From the NCBI GenBank assembly GCA_039805565.1, contig JBDLTZ010000078.1, positions 1-39,572 on the forward strand: DNA of 39,572 nt. The letters run 5' to 3'. The position numbers were made by a program, and so were the translations under genes. Shown piece by piece: positions 16,036 through 23,722 of the stretch. Below the pieces are notes generated by a model that was not told where the DNA came from, did no database searches, and worked only from the letters and a program-made list of their open reading frames with translations. This stretch comes from CALJIC01 sp039805565 (GTDB taxonomy: Bacteria > Chloroflexota > Chloroflexia > Chloroflexales > Roseiflexaceae). How positions within the stretch are numbered: position 1 is the first letter of the stretch; every line of letters starts with the position of its first letter.

Positions 16036-17973
16036 TCACCGCATCACGATCGGCACCACCACATCGTAGATCGGCGGGTCCACCTCGTCGGACACGACCA
16101 GCTCGCCGCCCGACGAAGCTGCCCCGGAGTCGGTGATCGGCGTGCTGCCGGCCCAGATCCGCCCCGCCCCCGCCCAGAGCGAATCGTGGCCATCGGCTGC
16201 GCTGCCCTGCACCCACTCGGAGGACCAGCCGCCCGCCCAGATCCGCCCCGCCCCCGCCCAGATCCGCCCCGCCCCCGCCCAGATCCGCCCGGCGCCGTCC
16301 CACACTGCCAGCGGCTGGCCGGCCTCGTCCAGCAGGCGGAACTCCCCCGGCGGCTCGATCCACTGGGTGTAGCCCCAGTAGTGCGCGTTGGTCGTCAGGT
16401 CAAGGTCGATGTTCATCTGGCCGTTGGCCGTGCCGAGCGCGCACACCGCCAGCGAAACATCGCACAGCACCGCCTGGCGCGCGTCCACCAGGCCGGCCCC
16501 CTGCTCCCACACGCTGTACATGGGCTGGCCCGAGGGATCGAGCGCGGCGCGGGCGGTGGCGAGCAGCCGGTGCTTCACCTGCTCGTTGGTCATCGCCGGG
16601 TTCGCCTGGAGCATCAGCGCCACGATCCCGCTCACCTGCGCCGCCGCCATCGAGGTGCCGCTGAGCTGGTAGTAGGTGTGCTTGTTGAGCGGCTTGCCGA
16701 TGCCGTAGTCCACATCCCCCTTCTCCTCGATGCGCGCCTCAGGGATGGCCAGCGCGGAGGCCGAGTCATCCGGGACGGGGGCGATCGTGCGCGAGGCGGG
16801 GACCACCACGTCCGGCTTCACGAAGGCCGACTCGGTGGGGCCGCGGCTCGAGTAGGGCGCCAGCTCGTCGGCCCCGCTGGCGGTGTAGCGCCCGCTGCGC
16901 ACGGCGCCCACTGTGATGACGTAGGGCACGTTGCCCGGCACCGTGATCGTGCCCGGTTCGGGGCCGCCGTTGCCGGCCGCCGTCACCACCACGATGCCGG
17001 CTTTCCAGGCCTGCATCACCGCCTGGTTGAGCGGGTCGGCCCAGTACGGGCCGCTCACCGGCGCGTAGATCGAGAGGTTCAGCACGCGGATGTTGTAGCG
17101 CTCGCGGTTCAGCAGCACCCACTGGATCGCGTCGATCACGGTGACGTAGCTGCTGGCCCCGTCGCGGTCCAGGGCGCGGGCAATCACCAGGTTCACCTTC
17201 GGCGCCACGCCCACCGGCCCGCGCACCTGATCGGCCAGTGCGGCGCTGCGGTTGTCCGCGATGGTCGAGATCACGTGTGTGCCGTGGCCGTTCTGGTCAG
17301 TGCTGTTGCGCGCGTCGTCGCCGGCGTTGGCGTTGACGTTGGTGTCGGGCCGCGGGAGCATGTCGCGGTAGAGGATGCAGCGGCTGCGGCCGCCGCTCGC
17401 GTCCCCCTCGACGTACAGCGCGCCGGTAGCCGGGTCGTAGGCGTCCCAGCCGCTGCTGGTCCCCTGCCGGTTCTGGAAGCTCATGAAGCCGCTGTCGATC
17501 ACCGCCACGGTCACGCCGTAGCCGAGCAGCGGCATGGGGTCCACGGCGCCGCCGAGGCTGACCTGCTGGTTGCTGCAGCTGTCGCGGCGGGTGGCGACGC
17601 GCGCGCCGTGCAGCGCGGCGGCCCCGGTGGCTGCCGAGGGGTAGAGCAGGTAGCCCTCGGTGTCGTTCTCGCTACCCGAGCCGCGCGCGGCCGCCCGCAC
17701 CCCGGCGTCGGCGTGCAGCCGCAGGCGCGGGTCGGCGGCGAGCAGGCGCAGCGCGTGCGGGGGGAGCATTGCGCCCACAGCGCCGATGATCTCGAGCCGC
17801 CGCGATACCTCCCCGCCGGCAGCCTTCACCGCGGCGGCGGCGACGGCGGCGCTCCGGGCCTGGACGATCACGGATGTGCTCACTGAGGAGGTGGCGGGCG
17901 GAGCGGGGGAGACAGTCAGCGCGCCCGCCAGCACGGCGGCGAGGATCAGGGTGCGCGTTGCGGCGGTTCTCAT
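16036..17973 (-). CDS. Secreted S8 (subtilisin-like) serine protease with C-terminal GAGRIWA repeats
   Basis: A 645-residue exported subtilase. A strong AGGAGGTGG site precedes the ATG at 17973. Residues 1 to about 28 form a Sec signal peptide (MRTAATRTLILAAVLAGALTV, then SPAPPA). A pro-region (about 30-110) is followed by the catalytic domain with Asp160 (VAVIDSGF), His230 (NGHGTHV), oxyanion Asn335 (AAGNGGP) and Ser441 (LSGTSMAAAQVSG), so all catalytic residues are intact. The C-terminal region (about 500-645) holds three tandem GAGRIWA heptapeptides (560-580), a Gly/Ser linker and a fourth copy (602-608), ending in a hydrophobic VVVPIVMR. There is no LPXTG or obvious transmembrane anchor. 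Role probably extracellular protein degradation; substrate unknown. Confidence 0.9.
   Translation of the reverse strand: MRTAATRTLILAAVLAGALTVSPAPPATSSVSTSVIVQARSAAVAAAAVKAAGGEVSRRLEIIGAVGAMLPPHALRLLAADPRLRLHADAGVRAAARGSGSENDTEGYLLYPSAATGAAALHGARVATRRDSCSNQQVSLGGAVDPMPLLGYGVTVAVIDSGFMSFQNRQGTSSGWDAYDPATGALYVEGDASGGRSRCILYRDMLPRPDTNVNANAGDDARNSTDQNGHGTHVISTIADNRSAALADQVRGPVGVAPKVNLVIARALDRDGASSYVTVIDAIQWVLLNRERYNIRVLNLSIYAPVSGPYWADPLNQAVMQAWKAGIVVVTAAGNGGPEPGTITVPGNVPYVITVGAVRSGRYTASGADELAPYSSRGPTESAFVKPDVVVPASRTIAPVPDDSASALAIPEARIEEKGDVDYGIGKPLNKHTYYQLSGTSMAAAQVSGIVALMLQANPAMTNEQVKHRLLATARAALDPSGQPMYSVWEQGAGLVDARQAVLCDVSLAVCALGTANGQMNIDLDLTTNAHYWGYTQWIEPPGEFRLLDEAGQPLAVWDGAGRIWAGAGRIWAGAGRIWAGGWSSEWVQGSAADGHDSLWAGAGRIWAGSTPITDSGAASSGGELVVSDEVDPPIYDVVVPIVMR
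16151..16297. repeat. 21-bp coding repeat (GAGRIWA units)
   Basis: The 21-bp unit beginning GCCCAGATCCGCCCC occurs once at 16151-16171 and three times in tandem at 16235-16297 (last copy diverged at its 3' side). It encodes GAGRIWA heptapeptides at the C-terminal side of the subtilase. Near-identity at DNA level points to recent duplication or gene conversion. Confidence 0.85.
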
Positions 17974-18106
17974 GCCACCACCTCCTGCGGCGCTCTCGGC
18001 GGCGCCCGGCCAGCAACAGGCGGACCTTCGGGGCCACCGCCGGGCGAGCAAGCTGCGTCTGTGTGCTGTGGTACAGTGGTGAGATGAAGAGACTGAAATG
18101 TACCCC

Positions 18107-18136
18107 TATCATACGTCACAGCCCTTGGAAATGCCA
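18107..18136 (-). promoter_or_regulatory. Possible promoter of the subtilase gene
   Basis: On the minus strand CTGGCA (18136-18131), 18 nt, then TATGAT (18112-18107), about 135 bp before the subtilase ATG. The -10 is good, the -35 matches 4 of 6. The rest of the 232-bp gap to hmgA shows no gene. Confidence 0.3.
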
Positions 18137-18205
18137 GGGGCCGCGGTTTGCCAAAGGATTACAGGCCGCTCACAGGCCCGTCCTACGATGCGGCGTCGAA
18201 GGCGC

Positions 18206-19396
18206 TCAGGTCGTCCAGGAGTCGCTGTAGGCCGGGTCGTCCGCCACGTCCATCAGGTCGGTGAGCTGGAGGCCGGCGAAGGTGTCCACCATCACCGCCA
18301 GCTCGTTGGTGACGCGCGGGGCGCTGAGCGAGGCCTCCATCGCCCCGGCCTGGGGGCCGTGAGGCAGCCCGCGCGGGTGGTAGGTGATGCTGCCGACCTC
18401 GATGCCGCGCCGGGCGGCGTAGTTCCCGGCCGCGTAGTAGATCACCTCGTCCGAGTCCAGGTTCGAGTGGAAGTAGGGGATCGGCACCGCCTGCGGGTCC
18501 CAGTCGATCTGGCGCGGCACGAACGAGCAGACCACGAACCCCGGCCCCTCAAAGGTCTGGTGGGTGGTGGGCGGCACGTGGAAGCGCCCGGCGTGCGGCT
18601 CGTAGTCGTGGATGCTGAAGGCCCACGGGTAGAGGTGCCCGTCCCAACCCACCACGTCGAAGGGGTGGTGGTCCAGCACGCGCCGGTAGAGCACGCCGTC
18701 GAGCTTGAGGTGCAGCTCGAACGTCCCGCGCTCGTCGTGCGTCTGGAGGCGCGCGGGCCGGCGGAAGTCGCGCTCCCAGTAGGGCGCGTGCTCGAGGAGC
18801 TGGCCGAAGGGGTTGCGGTACTTCTTCGGCACGCCGATCGCCCCGGCGGCCTCCACCACCAGCATGCGCCCGGATCCATCCGCGAAGGTGATGCGGTGGA
18901 TCACCCCGCGCGGCACGTACACGTAGTCCCCCGCGCGGAAGTCCACGTCGCCCAGCTGGGTCTCGAGCGTGCCGGCGCCCTCGTGGATGAAGAGCAGCTC
19001 GTCGTTCGTCCCGTTTTTGTAGAAGTAGGGCCGCTCCGCGTCGTCGCCCTCGCCCCGCTGCACCATCGGCTCGGCCGGCGCGGCCACGGCCACCGACACA
19101 TCCCGGTTGAACATGAGCACCCGTCGCCCGCTCACCGGGTCGCCGCCAGGCTCGAGCTGGCGCGTCTTGACGTGGCGGTGGCGGTGGGCCGAGAGCGGGG
19201 CGGGCCGCGGCGCCACCGAGCCGATCACCTCGTTGCGGCGGCTGGCGGGCGGCAGGTGGCGGTGGTACAGGATCGAGTAGATCCCGCTGAACCCCTCGGT
19301 GCCGAAGATCTCCTCGTACAGCAGCCGGTCCTGCTCGTCGCGGAACACCGAGTGCCGCTTGGCGGGCACCTGGCCCATCAGGTGGTAGCTTGGCAT
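18206..19396 (-). CDS. hmgA: Homogentisate 1,2-dioxygenase
   Basis: A 396-residue non-haem iron dioxygenase that opens the homogentisate ring to maleylacetoacetate. Recognisable stretches are PYFYKNGTNDELLFIHEG, YVYVPRGVIHRITF, the VGWDGHLYPWAFSIHDYEP region, PYFHSNLDSDEVIYY (with FHSNLD-DE) and the C-terminal HPRGLPHGPQAG. It is shorter than the human/Pseudomonas enzyme (about 440) but matches the compact bacterial form. GAGAGGA precedes the ATG at 19396. Third gene of hppD-phhA-hmgA; 12 nt downstream of phhA. Confidence 0.94.
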   Translation of the reverse strand: MPSYHLMGQVPAKRHSVFRDEQDRLLYEEIFGTEGFSGIYSILYHRHLPPASRRNEVIGSVAPRPAPLSAHRHRHVKTRQLEPGGDPVSGRRVLMFNRDVSVAVAAPAEPMVQRGEGDDAERPYFYKNGTNDELLFIHEGAGTLETQLGDVDFRAGDYVYVPRGVIHRITFADGSGRMLVVEAAGAIGVPKKYRNPFGQLLEHAPYWERDFRRPARLQTHDERGTFELHLKLDGVLYRRVLDHHPFDVVGWDGHLYPWAFSIHDYEPHAGRFHVPPTTHQTFEGPGFVVCSFVPRQIDWDPQAVPIPYFHSNLDSDEVIYYAAGNYAARRGIEVGSITYHPRGLPHGPQAGAMEASLSAPRVTNELAVMVDTFAGLQLTDLMDVADDPAYSDSWTT

Positions 19397-19408
19397 GGTG
19401 TGGTCCTC

Positions 19409-20146
19409 TCAGACGATGGCCGGCTCCGGCAGCCCCTCCGCCCTGGCGTACGCGCGGATGATCTCGGCGATCTGCTCGACGCTGTCGAAAACCCAGTAGG
19501 TGCTGTGCATGTTGTACACCGCCGAGGGGGTTTCGGCCGCGCGCCGGATGTCGAACGGCAGCCGCGGGGTGTCGGGTGCGAAGGCCTTGTCCAGCTCGTC
19601 GATCGACGAGAGCAGCCCGGCGCCGAACGCCTTCAGCGCGCCCCCCTCGCGGATCAGGCCGAACTCGGTGGTGTACCACCAGAGGCGGGCCACCTCGAGC
19701 TGCTGCCGCTCGTCCCCGGCGAAGTACAGCGGCCCGAAGGCCTGCGCGATATCACCGAAGCGCCGGTCGGTGAAGAAGGCCAGGTGGCCGAAGTACTCGT
19801 GGAACAGGTCGGGCAGCGGCGTGAAGGCCAGCTCCTCCGGCGTGCGGATGTAGTTCGTCACCGGGAAGCGCCGCTCGCGGATGTGCTCGAACCACTCGGT
19901 GGCGCCCAGGTACTCGTTCTGCGCGTCCCCCAGCGTCCAGCCGCTCATCTCCCGCAGCCGGGCGCTCACGGCCCGCGGGTCGGGCAGGCGCGCGGGGTCC
20001 AGCCCCAGCCGCGGGAACCCCGCCAGCCACTCCGCGCAGGCGTGCTCCGGCATGCGCTCCATCTGCCGGGCGTAGAGCGTCGCCCAGGTCTGGTGGTCCC
20101 GCTCGGTGTACTCCGGCATCGTCGGCTCAGTGGCGACCAACGTCAT
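19409..20146 (-). CDS. phhA: Phenylalanine 4-monooxygenase
   Basis: A 245-residue bacterial-type phenylalanine hydroxylase (catalytic domain only, no ACT regulatory domain), converting Phe to Tyr with a pterin cofactor. The iron triad is present: His116 and His121 in DLFHEYFGHLAFF, and Glu161 in WWYTTEFGLI. The N-terminal YTERDHQTWATLYARQ and FPVTNYIRTPEEL are standard. A strong GGGAGGT site lies before the ATG at 20146. Being in one operon with hppD and hmgA indicates catabolic use of Phe. No pterin-4a-carbinolamine dehydratase (phhB) gene is adjacent. Confidence 0.96.
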   Translation of the reverse strand: MTLVATEPTMPEYTERDHQTWATLYARQMERMPEHACAEWLAGFPRLGLDPARLPDPRAVSARLREMSGWTLGDAQNEYLGATEWFEHIRERRFPVTNYIRTPEELAFTPLPDLFHEYFGHLAFFTDRRFGDIAQAFGPLYFAGDERQQLEVARLWWYTTEFGLIREGGALKAFGAGLLSSIDELDKAFAPDTPRLPFDIRRAAETPSAVYNMHSTYWVFDSVEQIAEIIRAYARAEGLPEPAIV

Positions 20147-20158
20147 TGTTGCACCTCC

Positions 20159-21259
20159 CTAAAGGTTGCCCCTCAGCGCCTGCTCGCGCTCGATCGCCTC
20201 GAACAGCGCGCGGAAGTTGCCCTTGCCGAAGCCGCGGCTCCCCTTGCGCTGGATGATCTCGTAGAACAGCGTCGGGCGGTCCTGCACCGGCTGGCTGAAG
20301 ATCTGCAGCAGGTAGCCCTCCTCGTCGCGGTCCACCAGGATGCCGCGCCGCGCCAGGTCCTCGGCCTGCTCGTCGATGCGCCCCACCCGCTGCTCCAGGT
20401 CCTGGTAGTAGGTGTCGGGCACGCGCAGGAAGGCCAGGCCGTGCTCGCGCAGGGCGTCCACGCTCGCCAGGATGTCGCCGGTGGCCAGCGCGATGTGCTG
20501 CACGCCCGGGCTGCCGTTGTACTCCAGGTACTCCTCGATCTGGCTCTTGCGCCGCCCCTCTGCCGGCTCGTTGATCGGGAACTTGATCTTGCCGGTGCCG
20601 TTCGCCATCACCTTGCTCATCAGCGCTGAGTACTCGGTGCTGATGTCCTGGTCGTCGAAGTGGATGAGCTGCCGGAAGCCGAGCACGTCACGGTAGAACG
20701 CCACCCACTCCTCCATCCGCCCCAGCTCGACGTTCCCCACGATGTGGTCGATCGCCGCCAGCCCTGTCTCCGTGGCCGGCAGCGGGCTCTCGACGGCGCG
20801 GTAGCCCGGCATGAAGGCGCCCTCGTACCCGTCGCGCGAGACGAAGCTGTGCACCACGTCGCCGTAGGTGGCGATGCTGGCCCTCACGATCCGGCCGCCC
20901 TGGTCCTCGTCGACGGTCGGCTCCTGCACACCGCGCCCGCCGCGCCGCAGCGCCTCGACGTAGGCGGCCTCGGCATCGGCCACGCGCAGCGCCACGTCCT
21001 TCACACCATCGCCGTGACATGCCACGAACGACGCCACCGGGTGGGCAGGGTCCGGCGCCAGCGCCGAAGTCAGCACGAAGCGCACGTTGCGCCGGCTCAG
21101 CACGTAGGAGGCGCGGTCGCGCACGCCGGTCTCGAGCCCGGCGTAGGCCACCGGGCATAGCCCGAGCACCGCGCGGTAGAAGTGCGCCGCCTGGCGCGCG
21201 TTCGAGACGTAGAACTCGACGTAGTCGATGCCGAGGAGGTCGAGGGGGTCAGCACCCAT
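20159..21259 (-). CDS. hppD: 4-hydroxyphenylpyruvate dioxygenase
   Basis: A 366-residue HPPD made of two vicinal-oxygen-chelate halves; it converts 4-hydroxyphenylpyruvate to homogentisate. The ferrous ligands are His172 (IDHIVGNV), His255 (VQHIALAT) and Glu334 (FYEIIQRKG), and the C-terminal lid GSRGFGKGNFRALFEAIE is complete. First gene of the operon; AAAGGA lies 12 nt before the ATG at 21259, a rather long spacing. The aminotransferase that makes its substrate, and the isomerase and fumarylacetoacetase that act after HmgA, are not in the window. Confidence 0.96.
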   Translation of the reverse strand: MGADPLDLLGIDYVEFYVSNARQAAHFYRAVLGLCPVAYAGLETGVRDRASYVLSRRNVRFVLTSALAPDPAHPVASFVACHGDGVKDVALRVADAEAAYVEALRRGGRGVQEPTVDEDQGGRIVRASIATYGDVVHSFVSRDGYEGAFMPGYRAVESPLPATETGLAAIDHIVGNVELGRMEEWVAFYRDVLGFRQLIHFDDQDISTEYSALMSKVMANGTGKIKFPINEPAEGRRKSQIEEYLEYNGSPGVQHIALATGDILASVDALREHGLAFLRVPDTYYQDLEQRVGRIDEQAEDLARRGILVDRDEEGYLLQIFSQPVQDRPTLFYEIIQRKGSRGFGKGNFRALFEAIEREQALRGNL

Positions 21260-21338
21260 GCCAGAGCCATCCTTTCGCCATTGAAGCGGACGTCCTGCGG
21301 TGCTCTAGCAGCAGAAAGAGTGCCACAGCGCGGCGCGC

Positions 21339-21376
21339 AAAAGGGGGCGGGGCGCTGTGACCCAGCGCCCCGCCCC
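21339..21376 (-). terminator. Intrinsic terminator after rhaA
   Basis: On the minus strand GGGGCGGGGCGCTG (21376-21363), a 5-nt loop, CAGCGCCCCGCCCC (21357-21344), then CTTTTG (21343-21338). A 14-bp perfect GC stem plus T-run, 58 nt beyond the rhaA stop and before hppD. It separates rhaA from the tyrosine operon. Confidence 0.85.
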
Positions 21377-21434
21377 TGCTCTCCGGCCCACGCGGCTGCC
21401 CTGCCGGCCGCGCACAGATCCGCTGCTGCCGGCG

Positions 21435-22709
21435 TCAGGCCCGCAGCGCGAGGACCTGCGCCTCGTACGCGCGGATCTCGTTCAGGAAGGCTATACCGAC
21501 CGGCGCCTCGTGCCGGGCGCAGAACATGTCCCACACCGCCGCCCACGGCAGGCCCTTGAGCTCCTCCATCAGCGCCAGCCGGCCGGTGGTGTCGCCGGCC
21601 GACTCCAGCGCGCGCAGCTCCGCGGCGGGCTCGAGCAGCGCCATCAGCAGCGCCCGCTGCGCGTTGCGCGCGCCGATCGCCCAGGCCGCCACACGATTGA
21701 TGCTCGCGTCGAAGAAGTCAAGGCCGATGTGGGTGCGCCCGAGGAAGCCGCCGCGCACCAGCTCCTGCATGATCGCCTGGAGCTCGTCGGTGAAAGTCAC
21801 GACGTGGTCGCTGTCCCAGCGGACGCCGCGGCTGACGTGGAGCAGCAGCTCCTCCACGTACAGCAGCACCGCAGAGATCTTGTCCGAGATCACCTCGGTG
21901 GGGTGGAAGTGGCCGGCGTCGAGGCACAGCAGCGTGCCCGGCCGGCTGACGGCGTAGCCCAAGTAGAACTCGTGCGAGCCGACGGTGTAGCTCTCGGCGC
22001 CCAGGCCGAACAGCTTCGCCTCCACTGCGTCGCGATTGTGCGCCCGGTCGATCGGCTCGGCCAGCACCGCGTCGAGGGACTGGCGCAGGCGCTCGCGCGG
22101 GGCGAGCCGGTCGGCGGGCGTGTCCTTCGAGCCGTCCGGCACCCAGATGTTGGTCACGCAGGGAGTCCCGAGGGCACGCCCGAAGTGGGCGCCGATGCGG
22201 CGGGAGGCGACGCAGTGCTCGATCCAGTACTGGCGGATGGCCGGGTCAGGGTGGGCGAGCGTAAGGCCGTCGGCGGCGAGGGGGTGCGAGAAGCAGGTGG
22301 GGTTGAAGTCCAGGCCGTGCCCGCCGGCCCTGGCCCAGTCGGTCCAGGCGGCGAAGTGCTCCGGGCCGAGGGCGTTGCGCTCGACCTTCGCGCCGCCGGT
22401 CTCGGCGTAGATCGCGTGCAGGTTGAGGCGGTGGCGGCCGGGGATGAGCCGGTAGGCCACGTCGAGGTCGGCGCGCAGCTCGTCGGCCGTGCGCGCCTTG
22501 CCCGGGTAGTTGCCGGTCGCCGCGATGCCGCCCGTCAGCTCGCCGTCCGGGTTCTCAAAGCCGCTGACGTCATCGCCCTGCCAGCAGTGCAGGCTGAGGG
22601 CCACCTGCGCCAGCTGTCCCAGGGTCGCCTCGGTATCTACCCCCAGCGCCGCGTAGCGCTCGCGCGCCAGGCTGTAGGCGGCCTCAACTGCTTGGAGCTG
22701 CGTTGCCAT
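21435..22709 (-). CDS. rhaA: L-rhamnose isomerase
   Basis: A 424-residue L-rhamnose isomerase (L-rhamnose to L-rhamnulose, metal-dependent TIM barrel). It aligns along its full length with E. coli RhaA (419 aa): SLHCWQGDDVSGFENP, GGIAATGNYPGKARTADELR, DFNPTCFSHPLAADG, IWVPDGSKD, KLFGLGAESYTVGSHEFYLGYA, CLDAGHFHPTEVISDK (metal-binding) and IGLDFFDASINRVAAWAIG. The start at 22709 (MATQLQAVEAAYSL) has AGAGAGGA 7 nt upstream and is colinear with E. coli. No rhamnulokinase, aldolase, mutarotase or rhamnose regulator is adjacent. Confidence 0.95.
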   Translation of the reverse strand: MATQLQAVEAAYSLARERYAALGVDTEATLGQLAQVALSLHCWQGDDVSGFENPDGELTGGIAATGNYPGKARTADELRADLDVAYRLIPGRHRLNLHAIYAETGGAKVERNALGPEHFAAWTDWARAGGHGLDFNPTCFSHPLAADGLTLAHPDPAIRQYWIEHCVASRRIGAHFGRALGTPCVTNIWVPDGSKDTPADRLAPRERLRQSLDAVLAEPIDRAHNRDAVEAKLFGLGAESYTVGSHEFYLGYAVSRPGTLLCLDAGHFHPTEVISDKISAVLLYVEELLLHVSRGVRWDSDHVVTFTDELQAIMQELVRGGFLGRTHIGLDFFDASINRVAAWAIGARNAQRALLMALLEPAAELRALESAGDTTGRLALMEELKGLPWAAVWDMFCARHEAPVGIAFLNEIRAYEAQVLALRA

Positions 22710-22876
22710 GACGAGTCCTCTCTGTATCAGTGTTCGGGTGTTCGGGATGGGGGAGCCGGGTGACTGCCGGCGAACAAGGTACGGGCTCCAAATCGGCCGA
22801 GAGAGCGTAGTCCATCTTTCCCGTCTTGTCAATCGTCTGCTCTAGTTTGATCGGCCCGCTGGAGCCGGCACAATGA

Positions 22877-22906
22877 GGCGGGGCGCCGCTACACCGGCGC
22901 CCCGCC
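22877..22906 (-). terminator. Hairpin after the receiver-domain gene
   Basis: GGCGGGGCGCCG (22877-22888) pairs perfectly with CGGCGCCCCGCC (22895-22906), 6-nt loop, 28 nt beyond the stop of the minus-strand receiver gene. The following bases (TCATTGT on the minus strand) are only weakly T-rich. Confidence 0.65.
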
Positions 22907-22933
22907 CAGGATGTCAGCCCTCAGGCCCGCGCG

Positions 22934-23374
22934 CTACACCACCCGTAGCGAGGAGGTCATGTGCTTCTTGCGGCGCTCGCACGGCAGCGCGGGGCGGATC
23001 AAGGATCGCGGGGACACGAGGCGGGTCATCGCCAGCAGCAGTTCAGCGTCCACCACCGGCTTGAACAGCACCTCGGCGAAGCCGGCGGCCAGCGCTGACT
23101 GCCGCACGAAGTTCGCCACGTACGAGGTGAGCGCCACTACTGGCGTGCGCTCCAGCTTGGGGTCTGCCAGCACCTGCCGCCGCACCTCCCAGCCGTCGAA
23201 CCCCGGCAGCGCCAGCTCGGTGATGATCAGGTCGGGGTGCAGGTGCAGCGCCAGGCCGACCGCCTCCGGCCCGCTCATCGCCTCGGCCACGCTGTAGCCG
23301 GCCACGTTGAGCGACACGCTCAGCGTCAGCAGCGCAGTGGGCGATGGGTCCACGATCAGGATCTGGGGCGGCAT
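22934..23374 (-). CDS. Single-domain receiver with Glu in place of the phospho-acceptor Asp
   Basis: A 146-residue CheY-like receiver without an output domain. It has the usual frame (ILIVDPSPTALL, then DLIITELALPGFDGWEV, VVALTSYVANF, LFKPVVDAELL), with the conserved Thr and Lys. The residue at the acceptor position is Glu53 (codon GAG), not Asp, and the first acidic pair is reduced to a single Asp9 followed by Pro. It therefore cannot be phosphorylated in the normal way and may mimic the active state. A basic tail (about 120-146, with CERRKKH) follows the receiver fold. GAGGAG lies upstream of the ATG at 23374. No kinase or partner is adjacent. Confidence 0.85.
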   Translation of the reverse strand: MPPQILIVDPSPTALLTLSVSLNVAGYSVAEAMSGPEAVGLALHLHPDLIITELALPGFDGWEVRRQVLADPKLERTPVVALTSYVANFVRQSALAAGFAEVLFKPVVDAELLLAMTRLVSPRSLIRPALPCERRKKHMTSSLRVV

Positions 23375-23722
23375 AGGGGACTCCTCAAGGATGGGTGGCT
23401 AGCTCCGCGCGACACACCGCCGACGCTACGACCTAACGACGAAGATAGCCGATCGATGTGGCCGATGTCGAGCGATCTCTGTGTGAGCCACGTAGCGGTT
23501 ACATGCGCCCTCCGTGTGTACTCGTTTCCCCGACAAAACCGCCTACGCCGTCACCGGATGGTCCTCTCATGGGGCTGCGCCCCATTGCCCCACGCAGCTG
23601 CGCACGGTAGAACCCGTAGCCGGACAGCAGAAGCCCTCGGCATCAGCACTACACCCTTGTACGCCGAGTGAACGAGTCACGCAGTCTGGCGGCGCCAATC
23701 AAACATCCAGAAGGAGAAACCG
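23375..23722. other. 348-bp intergenic region between divergent receiver and comM genes
   Basis: I see no gene here. It contains a short perfect hairpin, ATGGGGC-TGC-GCCCCAT (23569-23585), without a T-tract, and the AGAAGGAG ribosome binding site of comM (about 23710-23717). Base composition is somewhat less GC-rich than the flanking genes. Promoters for both flanking genes must lie here, but no good hexamer pair is evident. Confidence 0.5.

Noticed and set aside
18070..18230. Plus-strand short frame starting at 18083 after a TGTGGTACAGT promoter-like string
   Set aside because: The 48-codon product is not recognisable, lacks a clear ribosome binding site and runs into the hmgA coding end; better read as the subtilase upstream region.
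18098..20629. 843-codon plus-strand frame across the tyrosine operon
   Set aside because: Antisense to hmgA, phhA and hppD, all with intact active sites; a composition artefact.
23569..23585. ATGGGGC-TGC-GCCCCAT hairpin between the receiver gene and comM
   Set aside because: Between divergent genes, short and without T-tract; no reason to call a terminator or RNA gene.
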